From Diplosphaera chodatii (Eukaryota > Chlorophyta > Trebouxiophyceae > Prasiolales > Stichococcaceae), in assembly GCA_032358165.1 (NCBI GenBank), contig JAALGY010000019.1, positions 1,922,001-1,986,000 of the forward strand: a stretch of 64,000 bases of DNA. The letters are read 5' to 3'. This document shows positions 23,808 to 35,625 of the stretch, in pieces; the first letter of the stretch is position 1, and every line of letters starts with the position of its first letter. The translations under genes were made by a program, and so were the position numbers. The notes below the pieces were generated by a model, which was not told the DNA's origin, made no database searches, and saw only the letters and a program-made list of their open reading frames with translations.

Positions 23808-26800
23808 GCATCGGCGTTGCAGACACACTCAAGCCTAGACGCCTCACAGTGGCGACGCACCGCAGGCGGCGTGAAGGAGCTGGCGCACAAGCTGTCGCGG
23901 CGCTACTCCTCGGAGGTTCCGGCCGAGGCGATGCCGGGCGGCCCCAGCAGCGGCGACGACGGCGATGGCATCGCCGGGAACCAGCCCAGGGACGCCACGG
24001 ACCGCACCCTCAGATCGCCCAGCCGCATGCGCTCCGGCAGCTTCAGCACCAAGACGCCCAGCCGGGCGCTCTCGCGGAAGGACCGGCAGAGGGTGCGTGC
24101 TGCAGAAATGGGGCGGTCGGCACAGATCTGCCGAACCCTGCGGTCTGACGTGCACCCAGGCGATGGCGTGCATGAGACTGTGCAGTGATGATGCTGGGGA
24201 GGACGGGTGCAGATGCTGCAGGCTTGCTTTCGTGCAGTCGCGGCGGGAGAAGAAGCGGGCGGCGGACGCCGACACTCGGCACCACGAGGCCTGGGACAGC
24301 GAGGACGAGGCGGCGTTCCGCGCCGACTGGCACATGAGCCGCGCAGACGAGGTGGACATCCTCTGCCTACAGCACACAAGTGCAGTTTCAAGGTGTCTCG
24401 GCGGTGTTGACCGCTTCAGATGGCGGGACTGGCGGAGGAGTTGGGATGGGGTTGAGACATAGCTGTTGTGCTGTCTGCAGAAAGTTCGCATGAAGGAGTT
24501 CCTGGAGGTGCTGAAGGCTGCCGGCCTGCTACGCACAGAGTTTGGTGCGTTGCTTCAACGTGCGGCAGGTCCATGCTGGTGGCTGACTGCATGTGTGGCT
24601 GACCCCGTGCACTGAGGAGTATTAGACCTACTGCGAGAAGCTGCATCACCTGCCGCCTGAGCCGTTGACAAGCAGCAGCTGCGCACCTGGCCACAGACTA
24701 CTTCATGTACCGGCGCTTTTTGCGGGCGCGGCAGCACGACATCGAGCGAGCCAAGGAGATGTGGGCCAACCACCTGAAGTGGCGCAAGGTGCTATATTCC
24801 GATATAGATAATATTTCCATGCTCTCGTTTATCAGACCCTCTGTATGTTGACGGCACTGACATGCTGACAGGTCGGCTGTGTTATGGGCGCATGTCAGTG
24901 CGCTTGCAGCCAGCACCCTGCCAGAGGCGCCTTTAAAACCCCCGACGGCATGTTGCACATGCAGGAGATTGGCGCGGATACCATCCTGGAGGATTTTGAC
25001 TTCCCCGAGCGGGAATCCTTCGTCAGCCTGTACCCGCAGGGCTACTGCAATGTGGACAAGAAGGTGCGTCCTACCTTACTCACCCTGTCACTGCACACCA
25101 CCATGCATGGTGCCAATGTACTGCCCGATCGACCTCAGGCACCGGACTCACAGGCAGCAAAGCTCCGTGTAGCGTGTCATCGCAACTGGGATAGCAGATG
25201 TCACGGTGTCACCCACGCTTGCAGGGCCGCCCCATCTACATCCAGCAGCTGGGCCAGCTGCAGTTCAAGAAGCTGACCGAGCTGACGTCCGAGGAGCGCA
25301 TGATCAAGTTCCATGTGCAGGTGCGTGCAAGCAGCAATGCCGGCAGCGCGAGCCAGGAGCTTGCTGCCATCTGCAGGCTGGCAGGAACATGCATGTTACA
25401 TCGGCACAAGAACAGGGTCCCGACCTTGCATGCCATGTCTGTGACAGCTCACGTTGAGCTTGTCGATGCGGCGGCTCACATGTCAGTGTCGCGCTGGTTT
25501 GCAGGAGTACGAGCGGTGCGTGCGATACATCCTGCCGGCATGCTCACGAACTGCTGGTCGCCATGTGGAGCAGACCTTCGCCATCCTGGACATGAAGGGT
25601 GAGCTGGGATCTGCTGAGTGGTGAAGAGTACAGGGTGGAGTTGCGCTGGATGCGTGATGGACCTCCTCATGAACCTGTGTCAGTAGCACGTTCATTGAGT
25701 GGAGCCAGGCAGATATGGGGCTGTTGACTCGTGCACTCCGCTACACGCAGGAGTGGGCATCCGGCATGTGACGGGCGGCATCAAGAAGATGCTGGGGACT
25801 GTGCTGCAGGTCAGCCTGCTCCGTGCCCTCCTGCAGCTGTGCTGCATGTGCACCGTTGCGTCAGCGGCAACAGCTAAGCCAACGAACGGCCGGTGTCAGC
25901 ACTCCTTGTTGCCAGTCATGTTGCCAGTCATGGCGGCGTGCGCTTCCTAAATGGGGTGCTCTCGCACAACCCGCAGGTGGACCAGAACAACTACCCGGAG
26001 ATGCTGGGCAAGACGGCGATCATCAACGCCGGCGCGGTCATCAACTTCGTGTTCCCCTTCGTCAAGCCCTTCCTGGACAAGCGCACCGTGAACAAGATCG
26101 AGGTGCGCCGGCTGCCGCTCCACGCCGCGCACCACTCTTGCGTCGCTGCAGGAGCCGCTGTAGCAGCGTCCGGCTGTGCCTTTGGCACTGCTCGTTCTGC
26201 TCACGACCGCCGCACTCCATGTGCTTCACCTGCATGCATGAGCGGAAGAGGCATCAGCATTGCAACAACCAACGATGTCGACAATCAGTCCTGTGCAGCT
26301 CGCGTGGTCATATGCCATGCGGCTGGGGGTTTCAGGAGGACCGCCAGCTCAAATGCCACACACATTTGAGCCACAATCATTTGTGTGGGTGCAGGTGTGC
26401 CCCAAGGACTACACGCCGGTGCTGCTGCAGTACATCGAGCGGGACAACCTGCCCGAATACCTGGGCGGCACCTCCAAGGCGACGCTGCTGGACGACGCGG
26501 GGCCCTGGAACGACCAGGCGCTCATCGACGAGATCGACGCCGGGCTCAAGCGGGTGAGACGCCCCGGCTGCTGCTGTGTGGTCTCCCTTCACATGATTGC
26601 CATCCGGGCGCAGGCAGTCGTGCTGAACAGGCAGCGCTTCTGGCTGAAAGCATGACGTGCTGGCGCCTTCCTTTTGCGTCATCGAGCTGTGCAGTGCCAT
26701 GCGCTGCATTCACTAGGCAGCACCTGAGGTCGATGGCCTTCGTTACGGGGCCGCCTGCTCTGCCGGCCGAGGTGGGCTGTTGCCCACCCGCCGCTCTTGC

Positions 26801-28865
26801 CACTGCTCAGCAGCGCCAGGGCGGTACTGTGGCTGAACAGTCGTTGTCTCTGGAAACTGCAGCCGGGGCCGCGGCTGCGCATGCCGGACGAGAGGGGCGG
26901 CTTCAGCGACGGCACAGCATCGTCTGTGGAGGGCGCCTCGCCACGCGAAGAGCCCGTTGCCCTTTCGCCCCCCGCCAACGGTGCAACACTCCGGCTGGCA
27001 CTGCATTTGTGACTTTTGCCCCAGGAGCTGTATGCGCCTCATAAGTCTGTGTAGGAGCAGCGACTGGTGGTAGAGAAGGAAGCAGGACCAGACTCCCTGC
27101 TCCGTTCTCCTCACGCAGGGGCTTGAACTGTCACCACCCGCTGCGTGTGTTACATTCCGTCTCACGGCGCAATCAGACAGTCTCGACTATGTTTCCGCCC
27201 GCATGCAGGCGCGCCCCGCATCACGGAGGAGGAGGAGCTGTTCTACGAGGCGGCGGGCATCGCGCGGGTGTCTGCCCGTTCCAGCATGCGCTCTGAGATC
27301 AGTGCGTCGTCGAACCAGCCCTTGCCTGTGGTTGGGTCGCTGAATAGTGAATGCAGCTGCAGACCTCCAGGTCATGTGGTGGTGCGCAGTGTGCCTGCGT
27401 GTGCTGCAGGAACCACATCTGTGCAGAACGCTGTCTGTGCACCTGAGTGTGTGTGTCGGGCCTGGCGTGGCCTCCTCTCTCGCACCAAGCGTGGACACGT
27501 GTGACAGAGGGCAGATCCCTGAGGTGCATGGATGATGCCCTGCAGGCGACGATGGGTACGCGTCACAGGCGGACGGCTACGCGTCAGCCTCGGAGGGCTA
27601 CTTCTCTGCGGCCGAGTCGGTGTCGTCGATGCGGTCGGGGCGGTCCCTGGGCGCCGCCAACAGCTTCAGCGGCCCGCGGCCGGGCTTCGCAGCCGCCGGC
27701 CGGCGCGTCAGCGGCGCCGACAGCGACAGCGACGACGAGGTGAGCAGGCTGGTCCTGTCCGGTCGTCTTGCATATGTTCACCCTGCGGTCACCTGCTACA
27801 GACGAATTGCTTGTATGGTATTGGCGCTGCCGATAGGTGCGCTGTGGTGCTGCCAGCAAGCAGACTGCGCAAGGCCAGCTGTCCAAACTGAATGTCTCTC
27901 TACCATGTTTCAAAGGCCGTGAGTGTGTCCTCACAGTTGCTCTGGCACGGCCGTCTTGCGCGTGTTGTCACTTGTGTATCGACAGAACCGTCTCGGCTGC
28001 AGGCGCAGTCGCGGACGCCACTTATACCGCTGCCGGGTGCGGCTGCGCGTGCAGCGGCGGCGCCAGGGCTGCCTGCGGCGCCGATGGCCAGGGCGCAGCC
28101 GGGAACTCCTGTCACACCAGCACCAGCGCCGCGGCTGGGGCCTCAGCCGCCGCCCCGCACCCCCGGCACCCAGCTCCAGCAGTCCATCGCAGGTGTGCAC
28201 AGAAGTGGTCTGCTGAAGGCAACGCCATGTGGTCTAATCTCGCTGTGCTGCACGCAACATGCCCCCGGAGCTTGCAGGGCTTGCCCTGTAAGTGAGGACA
28301 GCAAGGATGCTTCCAGGTTGGACAGCGTATGGTCAGCGCCTGTCGCACAGAGCCATGTTGATGTGCTGTTTCGATTGGCCGCAGCCCGGGTGGCGACGCT
28401 GGAGACCCGGCTGGGGAATGCGCGGGCGGGGCTGGGCGACAGGGCGCCCCCCTCTTCGCCGCCGCCCCCCGAGGGCGCCTCCCTGCTGGCGCGCGTGGAG
28501 GCGCTGGAGGCGGCGCTGGACACCGTCATGGCCGCCCAGGTATCTATATAAACCCTAAATGTTGTGGTGCTGTGCATGTTAGAGAGCGTCATGGCCGCCT
28601 AGGTGGAGAGCCGACCTCGGCAACATGACAGCCCCAAATGCTGGGCCGTAGCGAGCAAAAGCAGCTTGTGTTTATCAAGTCGCCAGCAGAGCACGTGATG
28701 CAATGCTGCTATCGTGTAGCTTGTTTTCAGGAAGGCTGAACTTGGTTCTTGGTGGTGCCAGGTGGCTGGATGCTGAACTGATGAGTTGTTTGCCATGTGC
28801 AGCAAGCGGCCCTGGAGGAGGCGGACAGGCAGCCGGGGTGCTGCGGGTCCTGCTGCATCATGTGA
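23808..28865 (+). CDS. Sec14-like (plant SFH-type) phosphatidylinositol/phosphatidylcholine transfer protein with C-terminal CaaX box
   Basis: About 14 exons. The N-terminal region is Ser/Arg-rich (ELAHKLSRRYSSE). The CRAL-TRIO N lobe is FMYRRFLRARQHDIERAKEM (about 24703-24780), then DTILEDFDFPE (about 24978). The Sec14 lipid-binding lobe contains NVDKKGRPIYIQQLG, TFAILDMKGVGIRHVT, NNYPEMLGKTAIINAG and LPEYLGGTSKATLLDD (25050-26520). These match the Arabidopsis SFH family closely. Downstream exons (27209-28539) are acidic/Ser-rich, then coiled-coil (ARVEALEAALDTVMAAQ). The last exon (28803-28865) encodes EEADRQPGCCGSCCIM then TGA. CCIM is a CaaX box with Met (farnesylation type) next to extra cysteines suited to palmitoylation. 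Plant SFH proteins often end in a nodulin domain; here lipidation appears to anchor the protein instead. ATG 23808 is the likely start but not certain. An upstream in-frame ATG exists at 23535. Confidence 0.92.
28525..28606 (+). repeat. Decayed duplication of a Sec14-gene exon end and splice donor
   Basis: The exon end GTCATGGCCGCCCAG (28525-28539, donor gtatct) recurs as GTCATGGCCGCCTAG (28588-28602) followed by gtggag. The second copy lies in the intron and carries an in-frame TAG. Splicing there would append a stop before the CaaX exon. Confidence 0.65.
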
Positions 28866-29325
28866 CGCCTGCAGCGGGACGGACCCCGCAGCAGCTAGAT
28901 TGGAAGGAGCACAGCGCCCTTGGTGGCTTCGGTTACATGTGTTGAATAGCACCATTCTTCAGGCGGCAGGCACGGCAGGTTGAGATTGCAGGGAGCGTAG
29001 GTGTGTACGGTAAGGTCCCCTGCCACGACTGTCACAGAACGACTGAAGTAGAGAAGCAGACACATCCTACACTGTTCAGGGGTACAGCATGCCTCTGTTG
29101 TGTACAAAACCTGGTGAGTTGCCGACACCTCTGAATGTTGTAAGCACCCTGGCTGCAGCCCAGCACAACCCGGCTACCTGAAGCAAGATGTCAACCGCCC
29201 CCACGAATCCTTCTTAATCTAAACTAGAGTACTGGACCCTGCGTGGTGCTTTCATAGCGGGCATGCGGAGCGTGCTGCATAGGCGTGTCCGTGCAGCAGG
29301 CATACCGTACATCCCGCCAGCGGCC
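28866..29325. other. Convergent 3' region between the Sec14 gene and a small minus-strand gene
   Basis: 460 bp between two converging stop codons. It holds two 3' UTRs. No other feature is seen. Confidence 0.5.
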
Positions 29326-29996
29326 TCAATCATCCCATCCACCCGTCTCCTCGCTGCTGGTTTTCGTGATGGGGTCGATCTCCTGCCAAGCAAGCATGGT
29401 GATGACAAAGTCAATGATGATATATGGACATCGTGCATGGCCAGGGACTGGTTTGCAGTTCACCAACGTCCCAGGTTGTCTGACCTACAACACTGTCGAT
29501 GCCCCACCTGAACGTCCAGATCTGCTGGTGGCACCGCATCATCGCTGCCGGTCTGCTGCTGGATGGACTGCGCCAAAGCACAGCATTATTTTGAAGTGAC
29601 ATTTGTTCTAGGCGATTTCATTGATGCACACCTTCGTGACTGTGCGTGTGTCAGTTACAGTTCGTCTGGGAATCATGGTGGAAGTTTGGAAGATGTGCTC
29701 AGAGAGCGCCGCCGTGCAGCACAGCACAGCACCTCGGCATCTGCTACCGGAGACATTCCACCCTGAGTGCTGACAGACTCAGTGTCGCCTAGCGAGGCTG
29801 ACATAGCCTGATTCTGCACATCGCCTTGCCCCTCCTTGCTCGTGCTGTGCTCAGCGCTGCCGCTGCCGCTGCCGCTGCCGCCGCCGCCGCTGCGCATACT
29901 CACCCTGGCACCTGGCCTGCAGCATGCACGAAGATGCAGGGGCCGGGTAGCGATCAGCTTGTGCTGCAGCACAGTACCTGCTGTCAGGGCAGCCAT
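29326..29996 (-). CDS. Small unknown protein, possibly organelle-targeted
   Basis: Three phase-0 exons fit together. The first starts at ATG 29996 (MAALTAGTVLQHKLIATRPL, ending PGAR at a gtgagt donor near 29904). The second is at about 29574-29513, encoding SIQQQTGSDDAVPPADLDVQ between a gcag acceptor and a gtgggg donor. The third encodes EIDPITKTSSEETGGWDD and a stop at 29328-29326. The joined product would be about 69 residues: a basic, Arg/Cys-containing N-terminus that could be a transit peptide, then an acidic tail. Alternatively exon 1 continues through a Gly/Ser-rich stretch. I do not recognise the family. The start lies 460 bp from the divergent PWP1 start. Confidence 0.5.
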
Positions 29997-30457
29997 GTTG
30001 ATGGACGTTCCTCGACGCTGAGAATGCCGCTTAACGGCAGTATTCTGGCGAATGCCGTGCGCAGCGCCGAAGGTTGCAGAAGTGGCCGGGGAATCCATTG
30101 GAAGTTGCAGACAAGTAAGGGGCGGCATGGTACGCCACAGCTCAGGGCGGTGCTGAGCATACATGATTGCAGAAGGTGCATGCTGAGACGGGTTGCAGTC
30201 CTGCAACGAGTCATCTTGGCGCTCACGTCGTCCGTGGGAAGTGGCTGGTGGCGAGGTCGCAAAATCAATACAGCACCTTGAGCACCAGCCGCATTGCTGA
30301 CGAAGGGCGGAGTGCAGCAGCCCTACAAGTCGTGCATGCACCCAGGCCCGCTCAGATCCAGCTCGAATGTCGGCATGACCCCAGAACTAACATAGCACTT
30401 GTGTTGTGCGGACAGCGTCATAGCAAAATTTTAGAGCGGTGACGCAGCGCTTCAGCC
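29997..30457. promoter_or_regulatory. Shared promoter region between the small minus-strand gene and PWP1
   Basis: 460 bp between divergent start codons (29996 minus, 30458 plus). No TATA box or named motif is evident. Confidence 0.45.
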
Positions 30458-33400
30458 ATGATTTCAGCCATTGCGTGGGTGCCGCGCGGCGTGGCGAAGC
30501 CGAAGCCCGAGCCGGCAGAGCCATCAGAAGAGGAGCTGGCCGCCATGCAAGCAGGTGAGGCGCAGATGCATGCAAGCATGGTGCCTTGTAGGCTCATGTT
30601 GCATGTTGCACGGCAATGCAGCGGTAAGCTATATACAACAGTCCAAACCTTTCAAACAGATCAACTGTTTCGGTGTGGAAACGTCGCCGGACGGCGGGGT
30701 GTATGATGAGTCGTGTGCGAGCTAGGCACCAACGTTTGATTACATTTTCTGACGCAGAGGAGGCGGCAGCAGGGGAGGATGCCGCGGAGCCAGCCTTCGA
30801 CGGCGACGACGAGGATGCCAGCAGCGGGGACGAGGGCTCGGCAGAGGGGGATGAGGGTGACGAGGAGATGGGGGATGCCGTGGCGGCGGATCCCGTTGCC
30901 CGTGCCAAAGCAGCGGCGGCTGCCCTGCGGTCAGGCGGCAGCGCAGCTGAAGGCGGCAGGCCCACCAGCACCTTCGGCACAGGTGCACAGTTCTGCCACC
31001 ACCCGTGAAACATGCCCCGCCACTCTCCGCAGAAACTGCAGAGGGCATGCCGGCTGCTGCTGCTCTGGATTGGATATCTTGCAGCGGTCACACCTCATGG
31101 CCAGCGGGCAGATACACGACCTGCACGCCCAATCCAGGAGGCTAAGACAATCAAGGTCAGGTTTCAATATGACAGTAGACCAACACTACAAGGGTGATAT
31201 GCAGGCAGCATAGAGGAGGCGCTGGCAGAGCTGGACATGGAGCACTACGATGACGAGGACGAGGGCGGCGGCGGCGGTGGCCGGCCCTTTGGCGCGGGTC
31301 CCCCCGGCATGTCCTTCTACAGGTATAAAGCTGCGGGCTCCGTGAGGATCTCGAAGCATCGTACACATGCGCTCCGATTGTCGAGCTGATGGGACGAGCT
31401 GACGCAGCAAGAGCGACATCACGCATGTTTGGTGGCGGTCCGTCTGGCCGGCGACCCCCACTTGTGCGCCTCATGGGCACCACGGCTGAGCCACCGGCAG
31501 CATGCAACGCCAGCATGGCTAAAGCAGGTGGAAGGTCTTGTCATGACGTGCAACAATGATACTACTTGCAGGTCGAACCTGGAGGACCCATATATCACGT
31601 TGGAAGAGGAGGACGCGGCCAGCGAGGCGGAGGACGACACGCTGCGGGACAGCGACCTGATCATTCTGGCCGCCCGCAACGACGGCGACGTGTCGCACCT
31701 CGAGGTGCTGCCCCGCACCCTGCACTGAACCGTGAGTCCGTGGCACTTGCTGCCCTACAGGTGCCACTGTGCTGGACACAATCCGGCCGTCCAAACGTGC
31801 CTGCATGGATGGTGCGCTACACAGTTCATGCCATGCTTTCAATAATTCGAAGCCGCCTTGCGCCCGCGTATGCCTAGCCTCTTGCCCCGCAGGTGTGGGT
31901 GTACGAGGAGCCGGGGGCGGAGGGCGACGAGGGCAACCTGTACGTGCACCACGACGTGATGCTGCCGGCGTTCCCGCTGTCGGTCGCGTGGCTGGACTGC
32001 GACCCGGGGCAGCGCCGGGAGCGCGCCAACCTGGCAGCAGTAGGTGGGATTTGCTGAAGCCAGGGTAGTGGATGAGGTGTCCGCCTCAGCGTTGATAGAT
32101 AGGCGCTCACAGTGAAAGCTGCGTCAATTGACTGAGGTCCTGCATGAAAGTGAGCAATCAGAGGACGCTTTTGTGACTCAAGGTGTGCCTATACTCCTGT
32201 CGCAGGCACGTTCAGCCCGGGCATCGAGATCTGGGACCTGGATGTGCTGGACAGCGTGGAGCCGCTGACGACGCTGGGCGGCCCCGCAGCGGCGGCGGAC
32301 GGCGAGGCAGCGCAGCCGACGAAGGAGGAGATGTCAGCCAAAAAGAAGAAAAAGAAGAAGAAGAAGGCCGGCAAGGTGCACCATTGTCCGCACCTGGCGG
32401 ACACCTGCCTGTTTATGACAAGGCCTGTAAACAGCCTACAAAATTGCTGCGTTCTTTCACCGCAGCCGCCTCCCATAGGAGTCTGTTGGAACTGCACTGG
32501 TACTGCATGTGTTGTCAACTGGTTGTATGTCTGAACCATCCGGCTGTGAGACGACGTCATTGCAATGCCATCCTGCAGAAGAAGGAGGAGCCTGCGCTGC
32601 GGGATGGCAGCCACACAGATGCAGTGCTGGGCCTGGCCTGGAACCTCAACGCACGCCATGTGCTGGCCTCCGCCTCGGCAGACACGACCGTCAAGGCATG
32701 GGCTGAGTGCCATTGTCCATGTTGCATATTCGGTGCAACAAGCAGATGTTGTGAGGCCTTTCTGCTGGCGTGTGTGGTGCACACATGCTTCGAGGCAAAG
32801 CATGGTTGATCATCGAGCACCTTGCATCTGCATCGTTCCTGAGCGTCCTCATGTGCACGCAGGTGTGGGACGTGACGACGGGGGTGTGCGACCAGACGCT
32901 GACGCACCACGCCGGCAAGGTGCAGGCGGTGGCCTGGAATGCGGCACAGGCGTCGGTGCTGCTGTCCGGCGGCTTCGACCAGGCCGCCTGCATGGTGCGG
33001 CTGCTGCCATATCTCTTTCTTGACCCATTGCCTGGCTGATCGAGACAGGAGGCACAGCATCCTGGCGGCAGGCAGCAGGTGCTGGTGCTCCTGTGTGTGC
33101 AGCAGCTCTGAGCTTCAATCCAACGTGCCATGCACCCTGGCTGGCGACCCTGTGGCTGCGTCGGCGCAGGCGGACATGCGGGTGGTGGGCGGCGCCTGCC
33201 TGAGGTGGCAGCTCAGCGCGGACTCTGAGGCGCTGGCCTGGATGCCAGCCACCCCCACCGCCTTCCTCGCCTCCACAGAGGACGGCACGGTGTCAGCCTT
33301 TGACGCCCGCAAAGGCGGCGGTGAGCGGCACCCATCTTTCTGGCTGAAGAAACACTGCATACGACCCCGGATTACCACACGCCACAACCCACGCGAGTCG

Positions 33401-34023
33401 ACACCACATGACATTTCCAGTACAGCATACCAGGGTGTTGGCATGGACAAGTTGGACAAGTCACTGAGATGCTTCCCCCGGCTGTGCTCACGCTTTCTGA
33501 GCGTCCTGCATTTCGCTCGGTCATGAGGGCCGTGCCTGACCTTTTCCCCGCCTGCAATACTGTGCATGTGCTGCCCCCACCAGGCAGCGCCCCCCTGTGG
33601 CGGCTGTCGGCGCACGATGCGGCCGCCTGCTCGCTCAGCTTCAGCCCGGCGGCGCCTTCGCTGCTGGCCACAGCCTCCACAGACAAGAAGGTGCTGACCT
33701 TCACTGCTTCGGATACCCTGCCAGCACCTGCGCCTGAAGTGCGGCCATGCTGCTGGGTGCTTACCCACATTTCACAGTTGCTGCTGGTTTGCGAAGGCCT
33801 GCCACGCTGGCACTATGACAGAAAAGGGGCAAGGCAGCGTCTCAGGCAACAAGTGCAGCTCACAGTTGCGGTGTTGGCGCCACTGTGTGCGCAGGTCAAG
33901 CTGTGGGATGTGTCATCGGAGCAGCCCTCGCTGGTTGCGGCGTCCGACATGGGTGTTGGCGCCATATTCTCAGCGGCCTTCTGCGCCGAGGCGCCCTTCC
34001 TGATAGCCGCCGGCGGCGCCAAG
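30458..34023 (+). CDS. PWP1: PWP1, WD40 ribosome-biogenesis protein: all exons but the last
   Basis: Starts with MISAIAWVPRGVAK, the conserved PWP1 N-terminus. An acidic region follows (30758-30985), then ELDMEHYDDEDEGG, SNLEDPYITLEEEDA (about 31571), VYEEPGAEGDEGNLYVHHD (about 31896), GIEIWDLDVLDSVEPL (about 32220) and a polylysine block of nine Lys (about 32341-32370). WD40 repeats come next: HTDAVLGLAWN, ASASADTTVK, VWDVTTGVCDQTL, ALAWMPATPTAFLAST, LWRLSAHDAAA and VKLWDVSSEQPSLV. The last coding bases here are FLIAAGGAK at 34023, followed by a gtcagc donor. The family continues with a final WD motif and a GRR-containing tail. That exon is not downstream; it is at 51655-51548 on the opposite strand. 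As drawn, transcription would run into the repeat and could only give a truncated product. PWP1 acts in nucleolar pre-rRNA processing and rDNA transcription. Confidence 0.95.
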
Positions 34024-34652
34024 GTCAGCAGTATGGGCCTGATGTCTGCATTCAATGGCGGTTTGGCTGGGGGGCCCTGCTTGTATTTCAGCTGCGGCCA
34101 GACAAATTTGCAGATCAGTGCGCGAAGGGGTAATAAATTAGCTTTCGAGGGTGGAGAACCGAAACCAGGCAAAATCTGCCCCTTTTCAGCCAGCGCTGGT
34201 GCCAGACACCGTCAAACATGCACTCTGCATCATTCTGAAGTTCCCCAAGGTGATCAGACGGCAATGCAGACCAGTACGATGGACATTGGTGCAATTTGCA
34301 GCTGTCTGCGCGATGCCAGCAGAAAATTGGATCTTGCCTGCGCGGAGGTGCGCGCAGGCTTAAAACAATTCTGTTTAGCTGGGTGCGCGGAAGATGCTGG
34401 GCACTACGGGTACCTACATTGTAGGCTGAATGGATCATGGGAATTGGGCGGGGTATCTGTGTGATGTTCATGAAGCAGGGCGCAGGCGCATCAAACACCC
34501 AGGAGCCAAACATAACTAACTGGGACTTGAGGAAACGAACGAGGCTTCATGTGCTGGTTACCAAGCCGCCCTGGAGCGCGCCGCCACTTTTTGCAAGAAC
34601 GGCTTGTGCGATACATGTTGCTAGCAATTGCTCGCCGGGCATCGCAAGCTTG

Positions 34653-34715
34653 TCGTATAGCTCAGTTGGTTAGCGCTCTATCGTATAGCCTCAGCTAGTT
34701 ATCGGTCAAGCTTCC
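34653..34715 (+). pseudogene. tRNA 5'-half fragments in segment A, first copy
   Basis: Just before the truncated tRNA-Asn lies TCGTATAGCTCAGTTGG, a good A-box/D-arm, followed by a worn second half-copy (TCGTATAGCCTCAGCTAG). Neither continues into an anticodon arm or B box. An equivalent block is at 35563-35625. Confidence 0.6.
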
Positions 34716-34809
34716 TCTCATATAGCTCAGTTGGTTAGAGCGTCTGACTGTTAGTTAAATCGACCATCGATTGACCATGGTCGAACAGACTGGTAATCAG
34801 GAGGTCCCT
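34716..34809 (+). pseudogene. Truncated tRNA-Asn copy
   Basis: Same sequence as the intact gene at 35626 from the acceptor stem through the intron and anticodon arm, but it stops in the 5' strand of the T-stem (GGTCCCT) where segment B begins. The acceptor stem 5' strand carries one change (TCTCATA instead of TCTCCTA). It lacks the B box, so it should be inactive. Confidence 0.8.
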
Positions 34810-35625
34810 AAAGCTGCTGCGCAAACATGCGCGCAAGTCCAACAGAGGCGCATATCCATACCGTACGATGCAGATTACATGGCGGTAGGTGGTGCGGTTA
34901 AAATGTACGGATGAGGAGGTGCTACATACCGTAGTGCCCAGCATCTAATGCGCATAATTAATTCGAGATTTGCTGCGCGGAGTGTATCGCGCACCTTAAA
35001 TTTGAATATTCGGCGGCTGCGCGATCAGTGCGCGAAGGGGTAATAAATTAGCTTTCGAGGGTGGAGAACCGAAACCAGGCAAAATCTGCCCCTTTTCAAC
35101 CAGCGCTGGTGCCAGACACCGTCAAACATGCACTCTGCATCATTCTGAAGTTCCCCAAGGTGATCAGACGGCAATGCAGACCAGTACGATGGACATTGGT
35201 GCAATTTGCAGCTGTCTGCGCGATGCCAGCAGAAAATTGGATCTTGCCTGCGCGGAGGTGCGCGCAAGCTTAAAACAATTCTGTTTAGCTGGGTGCGCGG
35301 AAAATGCTGGGCACTACGGGTACCTACATTGTAGGCTGAATGGATCATGGGAATTGGGCGGGGTATCTGTGTGATGTTCATGAAGCAGGGCGCAGGCGCA
35401 TCAAACACCCAGGAGCCAAACATAACTAACTGGGACTTGAGGAAACGAACGAGGCTTCATGTGCTGGTTACCAAGCCGCCCTGGAGCGCGCCGCCACTTT
35501 TTGCAAGAACGGCTTGTGCGATACATGTTGCTAGCAATTGCTCGCCGGGCATCGCAAGCTTGTCGTATAGCTCAGTTGGTTAGCGCTCTGTCGTATAGCC
35601 TCAGCTAGTTATCGGTCAAGCTTCC

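Noticed and set aside
34024..34150. A native PWP1 end reading LRPDKFADQCAKG after an acceptor near 34090
   Set aside because: It is not conserved, it runs into the repeat, and the true family C-terminus exists at 51655-51548 in matching phase.
34151..35273. Identical 70-codon ORFs at 34151, 35061 and (minus) 52396
   Set aside because: They recur only because the repeat segment A recurs. There is no third-position bias, no homologue recognised, and the reading frame is not protected at the variable sites.
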